A stretch of DNA of 64,000 bases, from assembly GCA_008921705.1 (NCBI GenBank), contig VFFE01007488.1, forward strand, positions 711,220-775,219, given 5' to 3'. This stretch comes from Burhinus oedicnemus. Taxonomy: Eukaryota; Chordata; Aves; Charadriiformes; Burhinidae. This document shows positions 12,716 through 27,500 of this stretch, piece by piece. Both the position numbers and the translations under genes were made by a program. The notes beneath the pieces were generated by a model. That model was not told the origin of the DNA, did not search any database, and saw only the letters and a list, made by a program, of their open reading frames with translations. Each line of letters starts with the position of its first letter. The stretch's first letter is position 1.

Positions 12716-15700
12716 AAAACACCATTACAATTAAAGCTGCCCTCTATGTATACGTATGCAGCATTAACATATGACTATAAATTCACAACTCCTCTATAAA
12801 GCAATTCTCCAGATAAGTCTTTGCTAAATTTGTGCCAATCTTTTACTACACAGTATCAGATATCAGAAACAAAGCACTATACAGGAAGAATAAAATTGCC
12901 AGGCTGCACTCTAGCTTATGAAAACAGAAAGGGAAAAATGTCAGAGTATCAGACAGAAGAGGAAACTCGATGCAGACAGATGAAATTGTTGCCAAAACAG
13001 GTATAATTTAAAACATTAATGCAATGCTAGGTATTACTAAAAAACAAACAAAACCCATACTTTAACCCATATAGAAAAATGAGATTTTTCTTCATTGTGA
13101 TCTTTACTCTCAAAATGCTTGAAACTAAAATTTTAACTCTTAAAACCTCTGTCTTTTCTGAAAGCTTTACATTTTTGCAAGAACTATATTAACAGCCTCC
13201 AATCATGGATGAGAGAATACTTTATAAACCTTTTTACTTGCTGGTTCTTTTTCAACAGTGAAAACAGTAAGGAAAGACCCTAAGATGATGTTCCTAAATT
13301 GCCTCTGCTCTCTGCCTACCTTGTTACATCAGCCATCAACAAGGTCTTATCTAAGAAGTTAATTAAAAAAAACTGGCGGGAAGAGACCTACACAGTGCTG
13401 ATCTAGAATTTGTTAGAGGATATACTTATGGCAGTGTTGCCTATTGCAATCAAATACTTCCCTAAAAGATTTATATTAGGCTACCAATTATGTAGCAAGT
13501 GTTCCTTTATCTGACACTGCACACATATTACTCTATGGACATGTATACAACACAGACATAAAAAAAAGGAAGGGGGAAAAAATACAGGGAATTTTTGCAA
13601 GCAGTTTTTTTTCTGTAAAGTGAATCTTGTCCACAAACATGAAATCGTTTTGCTCCAATTATGCCATATCTTTTTCTATATTAAAATGTCACATACTTTG
13701 CTTTAAAGAAAAGAAACTAAAGTTATTCCTGTTACTATTCTTATAGAAAGAACATTTACATTATTTGCTATTATCTGCATTAATACTGATCACAGAGATT
13801 AGTTAAACTCTTGGGAGAGTGGAGAAAAGACTGAGTAAGAAGGGAATAATGTTGATTCCTCATACTAATCTCTTTGAAAGCAGAATTTTCCAAGGGCAGT
13901 TCATAGATGTCTACAATGAGCAACTGAATATTTTGCATCTTGACATACTTAATTCAGGAAAAAAAAATCTCCAAAATCTACTTCCTTTTCTTACCTGCAG
14001 TCATACGATGTTAACAGTTTAAGAGTCAGAACTTGAGAAAAGGTACTAGGAAAACCATTTTGACACAGAACGTGTTTAGAAATAAGCACAATTAACGGCC
14101 ATGAGAAAACTGAACAGAGGTCAAAAATATTGGGAGCTACAAAAGGGAATTATTTTATGATGATATGTCTACCTACTGAATGGAAAAAATATTAACAGGC
14201 TGATGAATACCTTGCTATTCTGACATTTCAGATATGTAGAGCCTTCACAGAGAGCACAGCATGCTACAGCAGGAGCCTCTGTATGACAGTTCCATTTTAA
14301 ATCTTCCTGACTCAAAAATCTCCTGCTGGGAAAAATTTATCTGAAGAACTTAATTAACAGCAAGTTTAATATAGGGTCTCTAAAGTATACTGTCAGTTTT
14401 CATACAGAGCAGCAAAATCAAAATAAGACAGGCATAAGCAGCAAAGGGAATGAACTCTGCTTGTCACACAAAAAATACATGCTTATTACCTCCCCCTTTT
14501 TTCCCACAGGGTGGAAGGGAGGGGTATGTGAAAACATACAGCTCTGCTGAACAGAACATCCATCACATAGAACCAACCCACCCTGCCACAGGATGGTATC
14601 AAATACACTATGGGTTCTTTCCTAAACACTCAAGTTTCTTTTTGGATGCCGAATGAGTTATTTCTGGAATTACGAAAATTTTACAAATCTCTTCCCATGA
14701 CCTTTCTGACGTTCAAACTTTGATGAATAGCTCCCACACTAGATTGCTCATTCTGAGAAGGAAATTTCATGTTCCTTTTCCTTAGTGGCAGATAAATTAC
14801 GGATTGTCCACAGCAATGATTAAACACAGTTTACAAATACACTGGCATATCAGCCCTTTGTTCTTAATTCAAAAATGCCTGACCTTTTTTCTGGCATGAC
14901 CCTTTTCTTTTCAACCCAACAATGGACCTTGTCAAAATAAACTTTTAAAAGCTGTTCTGTACCATATCTCACTCATGTCATAGGTTCCACAGGCTATTCC
15001 TAGAGTTACAGTTATGAACAGAAACTAGGCCCAGAGAAAAATCAAGCTGCAAAATCAAGCACTCCGAAGTCAGCAAATGTCAGAGACATTGCCAGAAACA
15101 ACGGGTAAGATGCCTGGGAGCCTCAATTTGCCCTTGCCCTGAGTGTATACATTATGGTCAATTTTTCAGTTATAGGATCACATCCTACCTCCTCCCTGAT
15201 TTAGTTAAAAAGAAGAATCAACACCCATTTACTGAGCAACTACTCAATATTCTGTTTTCTTCTCAGCACTTGAAATACAGCCTGAGGCCTTCTATACTAA
15301 GCACTACTAAAGTATTTCTACGAAGGCAGACTCCTCAGTTTCCTGGTATGGTATTCCATAAAGCTCATTATTATATCAACTGAGTGTCTTACAAACACTG
15401 TCCTCAAACTACACCTTTAAAAAAATCTATAAAGCATTACCCCAAGACTTGAGATGGAAGAATTCAGGCACAGAAAGGCAAAAAACCACCAACAACCAAA
15501 AAACAAAACACCTTCAAAATGTGTGGATGCCAAACTGAAACACCTAGCAGCATTTTTTCCAGACTAGGTAGCCTCACATAGCATTTTTATTATATATAAA
15601 AAATTACCATTACAATTGCGCCTGAGAGCTCATAGCACTTTTGCAAGTCAAATTCCAGGTTCTTAAGTTGAACCAAAAGAAAAATACAAATAGTGACTAC

Positions 15701-16862
15701 CTACAGAAATTCTGATTTTAAGTGAGTCACTATAAGAAACCTGGGAAAGGTCAGAACACAGTCCAGTTCTCAACACAACACTGAGCTCTACTCTATAATT
15801 AAATTCTAAAATAGAGTGAATGATATGGCTGGTAGTCCCAAGCGCCTCAAATATATACTTGGATGAAAAATGTAGGTCACCATACTAAAAATAAGAGGAT
15901 TACACATGAAGGGCTGAAATGTTGTTACAGGGAAGGACAGGGGGGAAAACGCATGACACAACCAAAACCAAACCACACAAACCAGAAAATTAGAGTCACA
16001 TGTACCAAAACATACATCCTGAAAGCAATTTTGCATGTCAAAGAAATACCATGCCAAACAGCAACCTAATGACTGAGAATGGAAAATAATGCCACATTTG
16101 AAGCTCTATAATACTATGTGGGGCAGATTCTGATAACCCAAAACCTGGTGGAAAAAAACACTCTCATAGGAAGCCGCAAAGCAGTTAGGGATTTTGGCCA
16201 ATGCAATGCTTTTTCAGTATACATACAATGTGGGATATGATGAGTACTATGGACACATACACCTGAGACACAAAAACTTATTAAATATAAAAATATCACT
16301 TTTGCAGAATGTTGTGAAAAACTTAAGCTAGAAGAGTTCTACATGTAACTAGCACACACTAAAAGATAAATACCAGTCAAAAGTTACTAAAATCTAACGG
16401 CAGATGTCTGTGCAGTCCAGTCCTGTTACTGTTTAATGGAAGCTCTGTGCTGCTAATGGTTTCAGAAGCAAAGGTAATTAATAAAAAGCTGAAAGAATCA
16501 TGTTGTTATTATTTCATTAATTTGCAGAATTTTATAAAATGTTTGTACTAGATAAAACTACAATAAAATCTTTTATGTTAACTCCAATCAATTTGTGATT
16601 TTTGTACTGCATCCACATACCACACGTAAATGCCGAAGGGCATGGCAGAATTCCCCAAACCAAAAAAATATATTAAATGGAATTAAGACTGAGAGTATGG
16701 ACCTATGTATACACCATGTGCGTATACACATTTTTATTATACAGATAACAACTGTAAAACATATTACCAACCCAGGAAGTCAGGATCCATTTTAAAACAA
16801 TGCAGAAATACCCCCCACCGCCAAATAAGGAAGTGGGATAATCATCAGAACAAAACTAGCAC

Positions 16863-17066
16863 AAGAAGTAGTGTCTTCTCTACCCCTTGATGTCTTTAAA
16901 TGAAGGATGGATATCCTTCCAGGAAATGCGCTTTAGCTAAACACAAACTGCATTTTGGTCAGATAAGTCAAAAGGTTCGCTACCAGGAGAACTAGATGAT
17001 GTATAAAGACCTGTAGTATGTAAAGGATGGCAGACTAGATGATTTAATGGTCCCTTATAACCACAA
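16863..17066 (+). mobile_element. Old CR1-type LINE 3' end
   Basis: The text 'gatgtctttaaatgaagg', then 'tggatatccttccaggaaat', then 'cagactagatgatttaatgg' followed by 'tcccttataacc' follows the conserved order of the 3' untranslated region of ancient amniote CR1 elements (GATGTCTTTAAAT ... CTGGATG ... AGACTAGATGA ... AATGGTCCCTTCTGGCC). It is heavily diverged and plus-sense. Confidence 0.7.
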
Positions 17067-17363
17067 ACACTATCAAGAAGTATACCAAAAGAAACCATGC
17101 AATAAACACATCATTGTAATCAATTAAACCATGCCTACATTCACTAACCTAAAAGTCCCTCACTATCCTCTTTGCCAGAGGTAAAGACCACCTTTGGAGG
17201 TGTTATCCACAAGGTAGGATAGCAAAATGAATCCCCTACACATCCTCCTTTCTTATTCCTTGTATTCAAACACAATTTGCTACGTACTTGAGAATATTTA
17301 CCCTTTCATCTTAGTTTCCCTCAGACACAGTGCTCTTCTTAAAAAAAAAAAAAAAAAAAAAAG

Positions 17364-17383
17364 NNNNNNNNNNNNNNNNNNNN
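17364..17383. other. Assembly gap (20 N) between poly-A and poly-T
   Basis: Twenty N follow a 22-A run plus G and precede a T-rich run of about 26 bases. Homopolymer edges of opposite type suggest sequencing slippage at a gap; the true distance is unknown. Open frames that cross it are meaningless. Confidence 0.98.
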
Positions 17384-20300
17384 TTTTTTTTTTGTTTTTT
17401 TTTTTTTTTAATTACTTTCTCAGTTAGAATATTTTCTCTCAGCAAACAGCTTAATGTAATATACAAACCATGGATATTTACCAAAACAGTAACTGTCTCT
17501 CACAGCTCCTAAAGAAAAGTCAAGTTACCCTTAAAGAACAGAACAGCACAGCACCTTTGCAGCATGGAAAGAAAACTGAATTCAAATCTATATAACTATT
17601 TTGAAATACATTTATTCTTGGTGGTATTCTCTGTGGTACATAGTATTATATCACTGTCTCTTGCAAAAGAAACTTACACTTCTGAAAAATAAAGTGATCG
17701 CTTTAAAGAAAGAGTTATCATTAGGCCTGAAAAGCATTTAAAGTACTTGTGGTGAGGTTCAGGAATGTATTTAAAGTGTCTCTCTGAAATTCTACTGATT
17801 CCAGCCGGAAGCTAGGTATCTAAATATCTCTGTGGACCAGAGTCTACTTGTAGTCTAATCCCATATAAACCAATTTTATTATGAGAAAGATGTAACAGCT
17901 TATTTTCCTTCCTATATAAAAGCAATGTAAATAACAATAGTATGATTTAAGAGACTACTTCTTTCAAATAAAAATCTTATTAATACACCACAACCAGGAG
18001 TTTACATATCTGAAGTTACCAGAAGGATAGTCAATTATGCTAAAATCATGTACAAGCATCCTGTTTAGGCCAAGTAGATGACATGTATTTACTGAAAACA
18101 AACTTGCCAATTCCTCTGTCCTCTGTGGAACTCAATACCATTAAATCCGAGCAGTGGGGAAAAACCATCAGCAAAAGTCGACATAATACTGCTTAGCTGC
18201 CATTTAAATAAAATTTTAACTGCACGTTATACATGCAAGTTCAGAGAGCTCTCGCGGTCCCCTCAAACCAAAAATGTGGCAGCTGGGAGGCATGTGTCTC
18301 AGCCAAACACACATGAAAGCGTACGCTGCAGACAAAGCATTACCTATCTCTACACAACTCGTATACAAGGAAAAGAAAAGAAAAACCAGGTAACAATATA
18401 AATTCCAAGAAAACACTCTGTGCAAGTCAGCTGCAATAGTTACTCTCTCCAGTTGCAGATCCAGTCTTTGCAACTGCCACAGAATTCCTTGGCCAAGCGG
18501 GACTGGCAATCACAGAGTTCTCTCACACATTTTCTAATAATTTAGAGTATATACAAAACAACGTCCAAAAGCATACACAGATCATTTCAAGAAAGAGGCA
18601 GATATTAACTATTACATATGGCCTACTGCTCAGATTTTAACCAACCACCTCAAAGTATCTCAGTAATTATTTTGCTAGTCAAAAAAAAATCACCCATGAT
18701 TTTGGGAACAAAGGCATGACGAAAAACCAAAACCATTGCATTTGGCATATAATTTCCATAAGGGGCGGGGGGGGGAGTCTATTCAAGAAAGTATCACTCT
18801 TTCACTTGGATTACATTTCTTTCTTTGTGGTCTGTACTTCTAAGATTTTCTGCATGTTCTCTTTCCACCTGATTTTGACAAAGTATAAAGGAATAAAGGG
18901 TATCTAAAAGCTTGTCTGTTCTAATTCAAACAAAAAGGTAGAGGTGACAAATTAGTACTCCACTAAAGCAGCAGCTGTTGTCAATAGTTATCTTTTGTAC
19001 TGGAGATACTGTGGGAAGGAGGATAAGAGGGTGTTGGGGGCAGGTAGTGTATCTGAGGGTTCTCTAAAGAACTCAGGGTATGGCATTTTCATGAAGAGGA
19101 GATGCAGTTATTTTTAAAGGATTTTATAGGTGATGCAGGGGAAAAAAAAAAAAAAGCATCACTACTGCCCCTTATAAAGATCCACTTGTTAAACAAAAGT
19201 GCCTGAAAATACTTGGGGGTTCTGGATCCAAGAGAAAAACGTATCTTGGGATCTGTAGCAAAATTAAGTCGTTTGCTCCACTGCCTTCTTGACAGCATAA
19301 CTGTTTCTCATATGCAAACCCTAGTTTTTCAAAGTTTCTTTCCCCTACAACAAAAGGACATCAAAAGGTTACAAACTTAACCTCTTTAAACACCTGTTTA
19401 TATCTTCAGCAGTCAATACAAATTTCACAATGCTCTATCTTCTATAAGCAGTGAGGAAAACAGAACCAAAGTCAAAACTATATTGTAACTCTCAATAGTC
19501 ATCCTATGTGCTCATCTGTACATTTTAATACTAAAAAGCAGAAAGATCTTAAAAAGCTACCTTGAGAATTATTCAATTCTGGTATCGATATTAATTCTTT
19601 AGTCAGCAGGGGAACCACGTGTCTGGCTAAGGCACTATCATCATGTTGAAAAGCAGCAAAGATTGTTTCCATACTTAAGCTAGAAGTCACAAGTACTGTT
19701 TACAAAAACACATTAACATTTTTGTTCATTTAGTTCAACAGTCAGCCAAAGGGTAGAGGTTATGAAAGAGAGAGGAAAAAATAGATCCGAATTTGCCTAG
19801 ATGCTTTGTTTCAATCTCAAAAGGGAAAAATATAATAGGGAATCCTGTCAATTCCCATAAGAAAGCCTTCAATTTTTAAATCACTAGCAATAATGACACA
19901 ACTGTGTTTTTCCTCTGACTACTGCAAATCTTTCAAACATTGTTACATCCTGCAACTGGCCTTGTTAACAAAACTGAAAGAATAAGTGTAACGTAGAGAA
20001 TAGCTTACTGCCTGAACGATCAACACAGCTCTCAAAAATGAGGTTAAACTGTATCTCCAGACAGCTGTCAATAAAGAAGGCAGGGCACATAATCCTATCC
20101 CAAAATGGTATGAATATTTAAGTCTGAGTTTAAATCACAAAATACATCATACTTCCTATTTAAATTGCATACTTATAAATCATTAGGCCATCATTGCATT
20201 TTTTTTTTTATTTCACCATTCTCAGTTAGACAGGATCTTGATGAAAAAGATAAATCTTTCATGTATGCAAACATCTGCTTATACAGAAAAATGCATTTCC

Positions 20301-23300
20301 AGTATTGGTATTAAATGAACTCTGAAAATTACTATAATCCATGTAGACCACCCTTTAACTAATAAGACTTTGTTTAATTTTTTCTACAAATAATTCCATT
20401 AAAAATACACAGTAATTAATGTTTTTCCTTTCAATAGGCCAAACACAAAAGTTATTATCATTGCTTAAAAAAAACAAACCCCAAACCCAACACCCCACCC
20501 AAAAAATTTCCCAGCAAAACAAACACACACACACTAAAAGAAAACACCTTCTTGGAAGAAATGTTTCTTCAGAGTATATGTGTTATGAGCAATGAAAACC
20601 CATGTTTACAAGTAAAAAAAAAAGAAGAGTTGATTAAATACATAAAGGTAAAATAATTTTGTTTATTGTGAAACTTAGGAAATAAGTTTATATTTTCTGT
20701 TGCATTTCTGATAAGTGTGATTTAACGTAATTCCTTGCACTGCAGGGAGGGAGGAAACCAATTTCAATGACAAGGCTAAATTTATGAAACATAAAACTGT
20801 GCCAAAACAGGCCACTCTTCACTTACTCTGTAGAAATGACTGACACACCCAAAAAATAATTTGGAGTAATTTTTACTTTGACAGGAGTTGTTCACATCTA
20901 TGCGGACTGTAACAAAGAAAACCATTTGCTTTCCCATGTAAGTAACTATCCAAGAGCAGAATTTAATAATTACAGTATTCAAAAGAACCCCTGGATTTGG
21001 ACTCCCGCTCTTTCAAAAACAGCACTAAAACTTTCTCTGTTTACAAAAACTGAAAAAATTACAACTGCTCCACAAAGTTGCTTTGCTCGCTTCTCAATGT
21101 TTAACTAGACTTGCTTTAACGTCCTACAGTTTCCTCCTGACTATGCACTACCAAATAATTCAGGACAGGACACCACAACCAGATGTCAGGTTCTATAGTC
21201 AAATAAAATAGCACAAAATTCGTTCTCTTTCAGAGATAGGCTTTACACCCTTACAATCAAATTCTCAAAAACACAGTATCATCTATAAACATTTCTACAG
21301 ATACGTAAAATGTCTTCTGTAAATGTATTTCCTGTATACCTTTCCATGAGTTTACAGAAGGCATTTTACAAATCCTTCTTCCTCTATAAATGCCTAAATC
21401 CCACCAGGCTTCTGGCATGCCACCAGAAGTAAACCACCGAGCAAATAGCAAGGCAGCTAGGGGCTATATGTACAAAGCCTCAAGCAACTGAGTATTTCTC
21501 CCTGCATATACACAAGATCAAAACCTCCTGTTGTTACTGCCATCGCAGATGACAAAAGGCAAGTTGGAGAAAGTGCATTTGTGACATCAGATGTCCAGTG
21601 GCCATCACTCCATGCCAAAAATACATAGGAAGTAGATTTACTGCTACTACTGATCAAAGAGGAAGTGGGAAAAGGAGAAGGTGCTTGGTTTTAGTCATGC
21701 TAAGCCTGAGTTGATAGTTAGATATTCATAAGAAAATGTCAGAGAAAGAGGCTGAGACATCAATTTAGGCACCAGAGGTCAAGATTTGCACAGGCAGATG
21801 TATCTGAATTGCCAAAACAAAGGTAACAGTGGGCTTTATGTTATTCTGTGTCTTCCATGACTATATTTATTTCTAGTTGTCTCTGACTGATTAATGTACC
21901 TTGGTTGTTCTGTCCAGGTTTAGAAAGGAACTGTTCTTGTAGTCCTCCCCACCCACTTAATCTTTGGATAATCTCATCCATAATGAAAAATTGAAAACAG
22001 CATAATTAGCAACATCAAAAGCTGCTGACAAGGTAGACAAAACAGTTCTGAGATTTTTTAATTTTATTTATTTTAGCAGCCTCTTCCTAGAAACATTTTA
22101 AAAGAGAGATGGTGGAAATAGAAGAATAATTCCATGTATGCTGCTTATATTGTAAATAGTTTGCATCAAAAAATAAACCATCTGAGAAGCCAACCTATTT
22201 TTCCACTGGCAAGGAAGTTAGACACTAGGACATTTGCAAAGGAGATTTTACAGCCGATTTAATATGATCCTCATTATCTGCTAGAAAGGAAGACCCAGAT
22301 CTATTTAAACAATATCCATACAACATAATCTTGCTCAGCTAGACAAGATCCGAAGTACAAGATCTCCTCAAACCCCAACTGCAACACATACCAGACAGGT
22401 TAACAATCCATTTTGCAAAAGATATCCAAAGCAAAGTTTAATTCAGATTTCCAGAATACTCTGCAGGTAACCATTCCATTTCATTTCAAAGTCTTCCAGA
22501 TCATTCTTAAATGCGTACAAAAAACCCCAGAGTTATACAAGATAAATCCTTGAATTGAACTGTCTGGCATTTTGCTGCATGAAATTGGCAACAAATTACT
22601 AGACAACAAAGCCCAAAGAAAAACCTGCAAGAACGTTTTACTTTGTACTTGCATTCGTTAACTTGGGCGAAGGAGGGAAGGAAAATCCATGGACTCTGCA
22701 GCAGCACTTATTACTAAGTTAGAAAAATTATCAGAAGTACTTTAATTTAACTTTTCAGATATTGAGAGAGGACTATATTGCAGATTAATATCAGAAAAAG
22801 CTTTTGCATCAAAAAAAAAATTTGGCAACGTACAGAAGTGTAGGATAATGCAAAACGTTTAAAGTTAGAAAAGATCCACACAGGATTTCAAAAGAAGGCA
22901 AGAATAGACAACATGGGATGAATTAATGAACTTCCTCACCAAAAAGTCCATGTTTCTGCCTTGAATATGCCAGCAATCACTCAGTGTAAACCTAATTAAC
23001 AACTTAAAAGTTGCAATGATAAATTATAAAAAACCAACCACCACATATTGTTGGTTTCATAACCTCCTGTCTTATACCAAAGGAGTTCTCTTTTCACAAA
23101 GTTCTGAAATTGATAATACTTAGGGAAATATATATTTCAATGAGAATGGAACTGGCTATTGTTCAAGTGATGCTGTACTTTCTCTTTCACAACAATATAG
23201 GAACTATAAGGATTTTTTTAAAATCAGTACTTTAGAAAACAGAACAGCCTAGTGCTATTCACTCTCCAGAATCAAACTATGTGCTGTAGTAAATCTCACA

Positions 23301-24489
23301 CACAAAATCCAAGTATGTTAAGGGCTTTCAAACCAGGAAGATAAAATAAGTACTCTGGTGACTAAATTTTTGATTTAAAATAACAAAGACATAGTGCTGT
23401 CATTATGATATGACACAGAAGCAGCAAATTACCCAATTAATTTTACCAATCACACTATACACATCTAAAACAGGGACTAAATTTAACATAAATCAGGGTG
23501 AAAATACAGTTAACAAAGGAGAATAAATAAAGCAGATGAAGTGTATCCTAAAGAAAGTGCTCTAAATCACATGCCAGTCAGAGCTATGACAATTATTTAA
23601 ATCTCACGTTACAAAAAAGAGCAGAATATATGAAGAAACAGATTTTTACAAACAACTGCCTACTGGTTTAAAGGCGCTGAGATACCTAGGTCTCTTTAAG
23701 ATAGGGAGTTTTCATGTAGTCTGAAGTTACCTTAAAACACGTACCTAGAATAAAGACTATGACATTTTCTGTCAATCAAAATGAAATAGTATAAATCAGG
23801 TTTTTTTAGACCTACTTCATAGGTACTTTTTTTCTCAAGTATACTTAACATTTACAAATATTTTCATTTTTTTCAATCTATGACTAAATATCCCTAGATT
23901 AACAGAACATCAAATTGCTTCCTGTCAAAAATTTGGAAACATTCAGATATTTTCAAATAGGTAATAGAAAAAATATTACATTACATTCTTGATAAGTACA
24001 CACAAACTTAATAGAAGCATAACTATGAATTTAGAAACAAACTACCACAAATAATTTATAAAGAAAACAAGTTTTATATTTTTCCTCTGTATGTTACGTT
24101 ATTTTCTGATCTTTGTGATACAAATCATTCTTTGTTAGTTAATATTAAATGTTAAGAAAATGTATCTTTAATCAGCAAACTGAAGCAGAAGAAAGCTGGA
24201 AAACTATGGCACTATCCCTTCCACTTGCTAATTCTCAAATACATCCAAGTGGTAATTACAGTATCAATTTGAATTACATTTGTCAGAAAAAATTATAGCT
24301 TTTGGAATGACTCAGCTGAAGAAGGTCATGGTAACACCAAGCACTAATCGATTTGTCTAGCATCACACAGCAGTATGTTCCTGTTTCTACACATTACCTC
24401 AGTAATGCCTACAACCAATTACACTACCAAAACTGAAAACAGGTAACATTAGTTACCTTAAATTTTTGTCTTTAGCATAGTATTTCAGA

Positions 24490-24580
24490 CTTAAAAACAA
24501 ACAAACAAAAAAACCCCAAAACCCACCCAACAACAAAAAACAAACAAACAAAAACAACCGAAGAGGAAAAAAAAAAAAAG
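24490..24580 (+). repeat. A/C-only low-complexity tract
   Basis: CAAA units with short CCCC and ACCC interruptions, almost free of G and T, ending in a 13-A run. Similar tracts on the same strand occur near 15480-15515, 20467-20535, 29522-29562, 29908-29940, 31619-31671, 35288-35355 and 41880-41925. Confidence 0.75.
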
Positions 24581-27500
24581 AGAAAGAGTAAATTAGTTGC
24601 AAAGTCCCAGTGTTAGGAGACAAGTTAGGCCTAAAAGGTAACTCATTTAGAGCTCTCATACAGTTAAGAGAATGCCTCAAAAGCAGTACGTGCATGAAAC
24701 ACACACATGAAACATTTAAGTGCTTTGAAAGTTTTTCAAGTTTCACATCTTACCTCTGATTTTAGTTCGATACACCATTTTAGTTCAACCACACCATTTC
24801 TCATAAGGTGACCATATAAGCTTCTCCAGTAGCAGAAGATGGCTTCAGGCAATAGCCCTTTCCATGGTATGTGTCAAGACAGTTGGTAAGTGTACATACT
24901 ACAACTGCAGAGCTTCCTGGAGAACATACACTACCCGAGAAATCAGGTAGGCAGGAGCTAAACACCACTCCTGATTACTTGGTCCAATCTACCTCCAGCC
25001 ATCAAAGCAGCTGTGGGCATCAGCAAGCTGCTCCCATCTGCCATTTTTCTTCAAGGGAGAATAAAGGCGCCCAACTCTTCCTTATTACAAGACACATATC
25101 ATAGATGACATCTTCTTCTGAAAAAATGATGCCCAGGAATACAGTACTATTTGTTTCCAAAGAGCCCTCAGGCTTTGCAAGAGATGGACTGATGGATTGC
25201 CTTAGTAGGCAATAAGCAAACTGTATGTTTACTAGTGGAGTATGATCTTTTCCTACTAACAAGAAAATACATTTATAACTAGCTGATTAACATGAACACA
25301 GAAAGAGAACATGCTTTATAATAAAATTATTTTTTTTTTATGCAGTAGGACTAGAAGATACCATCTGGTCAATTTGGTAACCTGATAAATTTTTCATGTC
25401 ATACTTCATTAATTACCTGTCCTAAGACATCTGTGAATATTTAGCTTGATTTCCTCCCACATTAATAGTCTATGATAAGTCTAAACTCTAGATTGTATCT
25501 TCCTTTTAAAACTCTTTTAAATGAGTCACCAATAGCCCTCTGCTTTCTGAAAGTTCGAAAGTCCATTTATTACCATCCTTCTACATATCTAAAGGCAATC
25601 ACCATAACTCTCTTGGCATCATCCTCTCCGGGTAAAAGAAATCCCAGCCTTTTTTAAGGTGCCTGGGTGGTGAGAGGGATGGGGAAGACAGGGAAGAAAC
25701 TCTTGTGATGAAGAAATTGCCAGTTTTACTGACAGGTTCTCTAATTTTGAGAGAAATAAAAGAAAAAAAGTTCAGAACATTGAAATTAAAAAAAAAAAAA
25801 TCAATCAAGACTTTTCTCAATTTAACAACCTAACATATATTATTAGGAAAGCAATACCCAAGGGAAGGCAGCATCTTTCATTACATTGCCCTTACACGTC
25901 ACCCCAAGCACAATCAGGACGATAAGGAAGGAGACAGAGTTCTCCAGTAAAAGCAACAGAAAAAACACACATTCAAGCAATTAAACATATGCCAGGTCTG
26001 ATCCGCACTAACAGTTTACACTGACACTAACAGCATTTAGCTTTTTTTTTTTTTTTGTACATATCATAACATGTTTGGAAGAGATGACAGGCAATGGTTA
26101 AGATTTCACTTCATAGAAATCATTCAAGTCTGAAAAGAATAATCTCATCTAATCTGGTCTCTGCATGGAATCTTAATGTCATATTTGTCATAGTTCAGTG
26201 CTGCTGAAAGAGAAGTCCACTTGTCCTCAACAGATTTCTCTTTACAGAATTTTTTTATTGTTGTTTTGCATAACACAGAGCCCAGACAATTTGTGGAATT
26301 GTTATCCTGCTTTTAACCAAGCAATGCTTCAAGGAGAAACGTACTATTCTGAGGACTTTTATTTGACTAGGTTAGTCCTACTAGTGGAGTACAAACTGCA
26401 AACAGTTTCTGAAGAATAATTTAAAGCATGAGCATGTGGAAAAAAAAGTCTGAAGAAAAAAATTGGGAAGACATAATCTTAAAATATAGCACACTCCAAA
26501 AGAGTAATAAACAAGACCTTAGAGTCAGCCTTCAATCCATAGTATGAATTGTGCTACAAACCACATTTTTAGAACACAACTACTTTTCAGATACTTCTTA
26601 GGAAAGGATGTAGTAAGTTTGTCCTCAGTCAAAAAGAAAAAAAGAGTAAATGTATTACTAGGGCTGCATCTGTCAGTGGCCGCTTTCTCCTTTGCAAAGA
26701 TTCCACTCTACAGGTATACCTTCACTGAACTGGTGACATAGTTGTGTTCACAAACATGATATGAAATCAAAAGAAACAGATGCAGATGACTGGATTCAAG
26801 CTCTCCCAGAAGCGAGCCTCCCATCTCAAAGTCATAAATAGTACTAAAATTTAATTGGTGTCTTACCATAAGAGTAAGACAGTCCCTTTGAAACCCTGCT
26901 TTCATCAAACAAAGAAAAAAGTTTGCTTGTGGATGATTTTTTGCTTAAAGAAAATTCCAGTGGAACCTGCCAGAACGAGAGCAGATTGCATTCAGCTACC
27001 TTAGGGGGACATCCTCCTCATTCATTTCCACAACTGCTGAAATCCTCTCAGTGTCCTGAGGGTCCTTGCTTTAAATGAGAGCAGCCAATGGCACAATATT
27101 ACATAGGAAGGGTCAGTAGTTCTGAAATGCATTCACTCCCATTGCTCAGAAAGACTGCTGGACACAGTGACCTTCAGAACATGGTTCATCTTTTTTCCCA
27201 GGCTTTGTGCAAGAAAAATAAACTTGACATGGCAGGGAGCCTTGATAACTAGCTGAGGAAGCAGCCAGTGCCAATCTTATTGCAAACCATAGTGTAATAA
27301 TGTAATAATAATAACAAACAGTAAAGCAAAAGTAGTTTTCCTTCTCCATCCTGCCAGCTATTTAGTAGTAACTATTTTTTGTGCCTGCTGATCAACACAG
27401 CTGAGGAAAATCTGTACTGAAGCAAAAATTACCACCCAGCATGTCTGTCACACACAAACCTCTGAGTTGCCTGTAGTCTGATCAACACCTGGCCCTTTTA

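Noticed and set aside
17227..17512. Open frames spanning the gap at 17364-17383
   Set aside because: They consist of Lys and Phe runs from poly-A/poly-T with N in the middle.
25553..25566. tRNA B-box-like GTTCGAAAGTCC
   Set aside because: No A-box, no cloverleaf arms and no terminator at suitable spacing; other GTTCGA occurrences (39168) fail in the same way.
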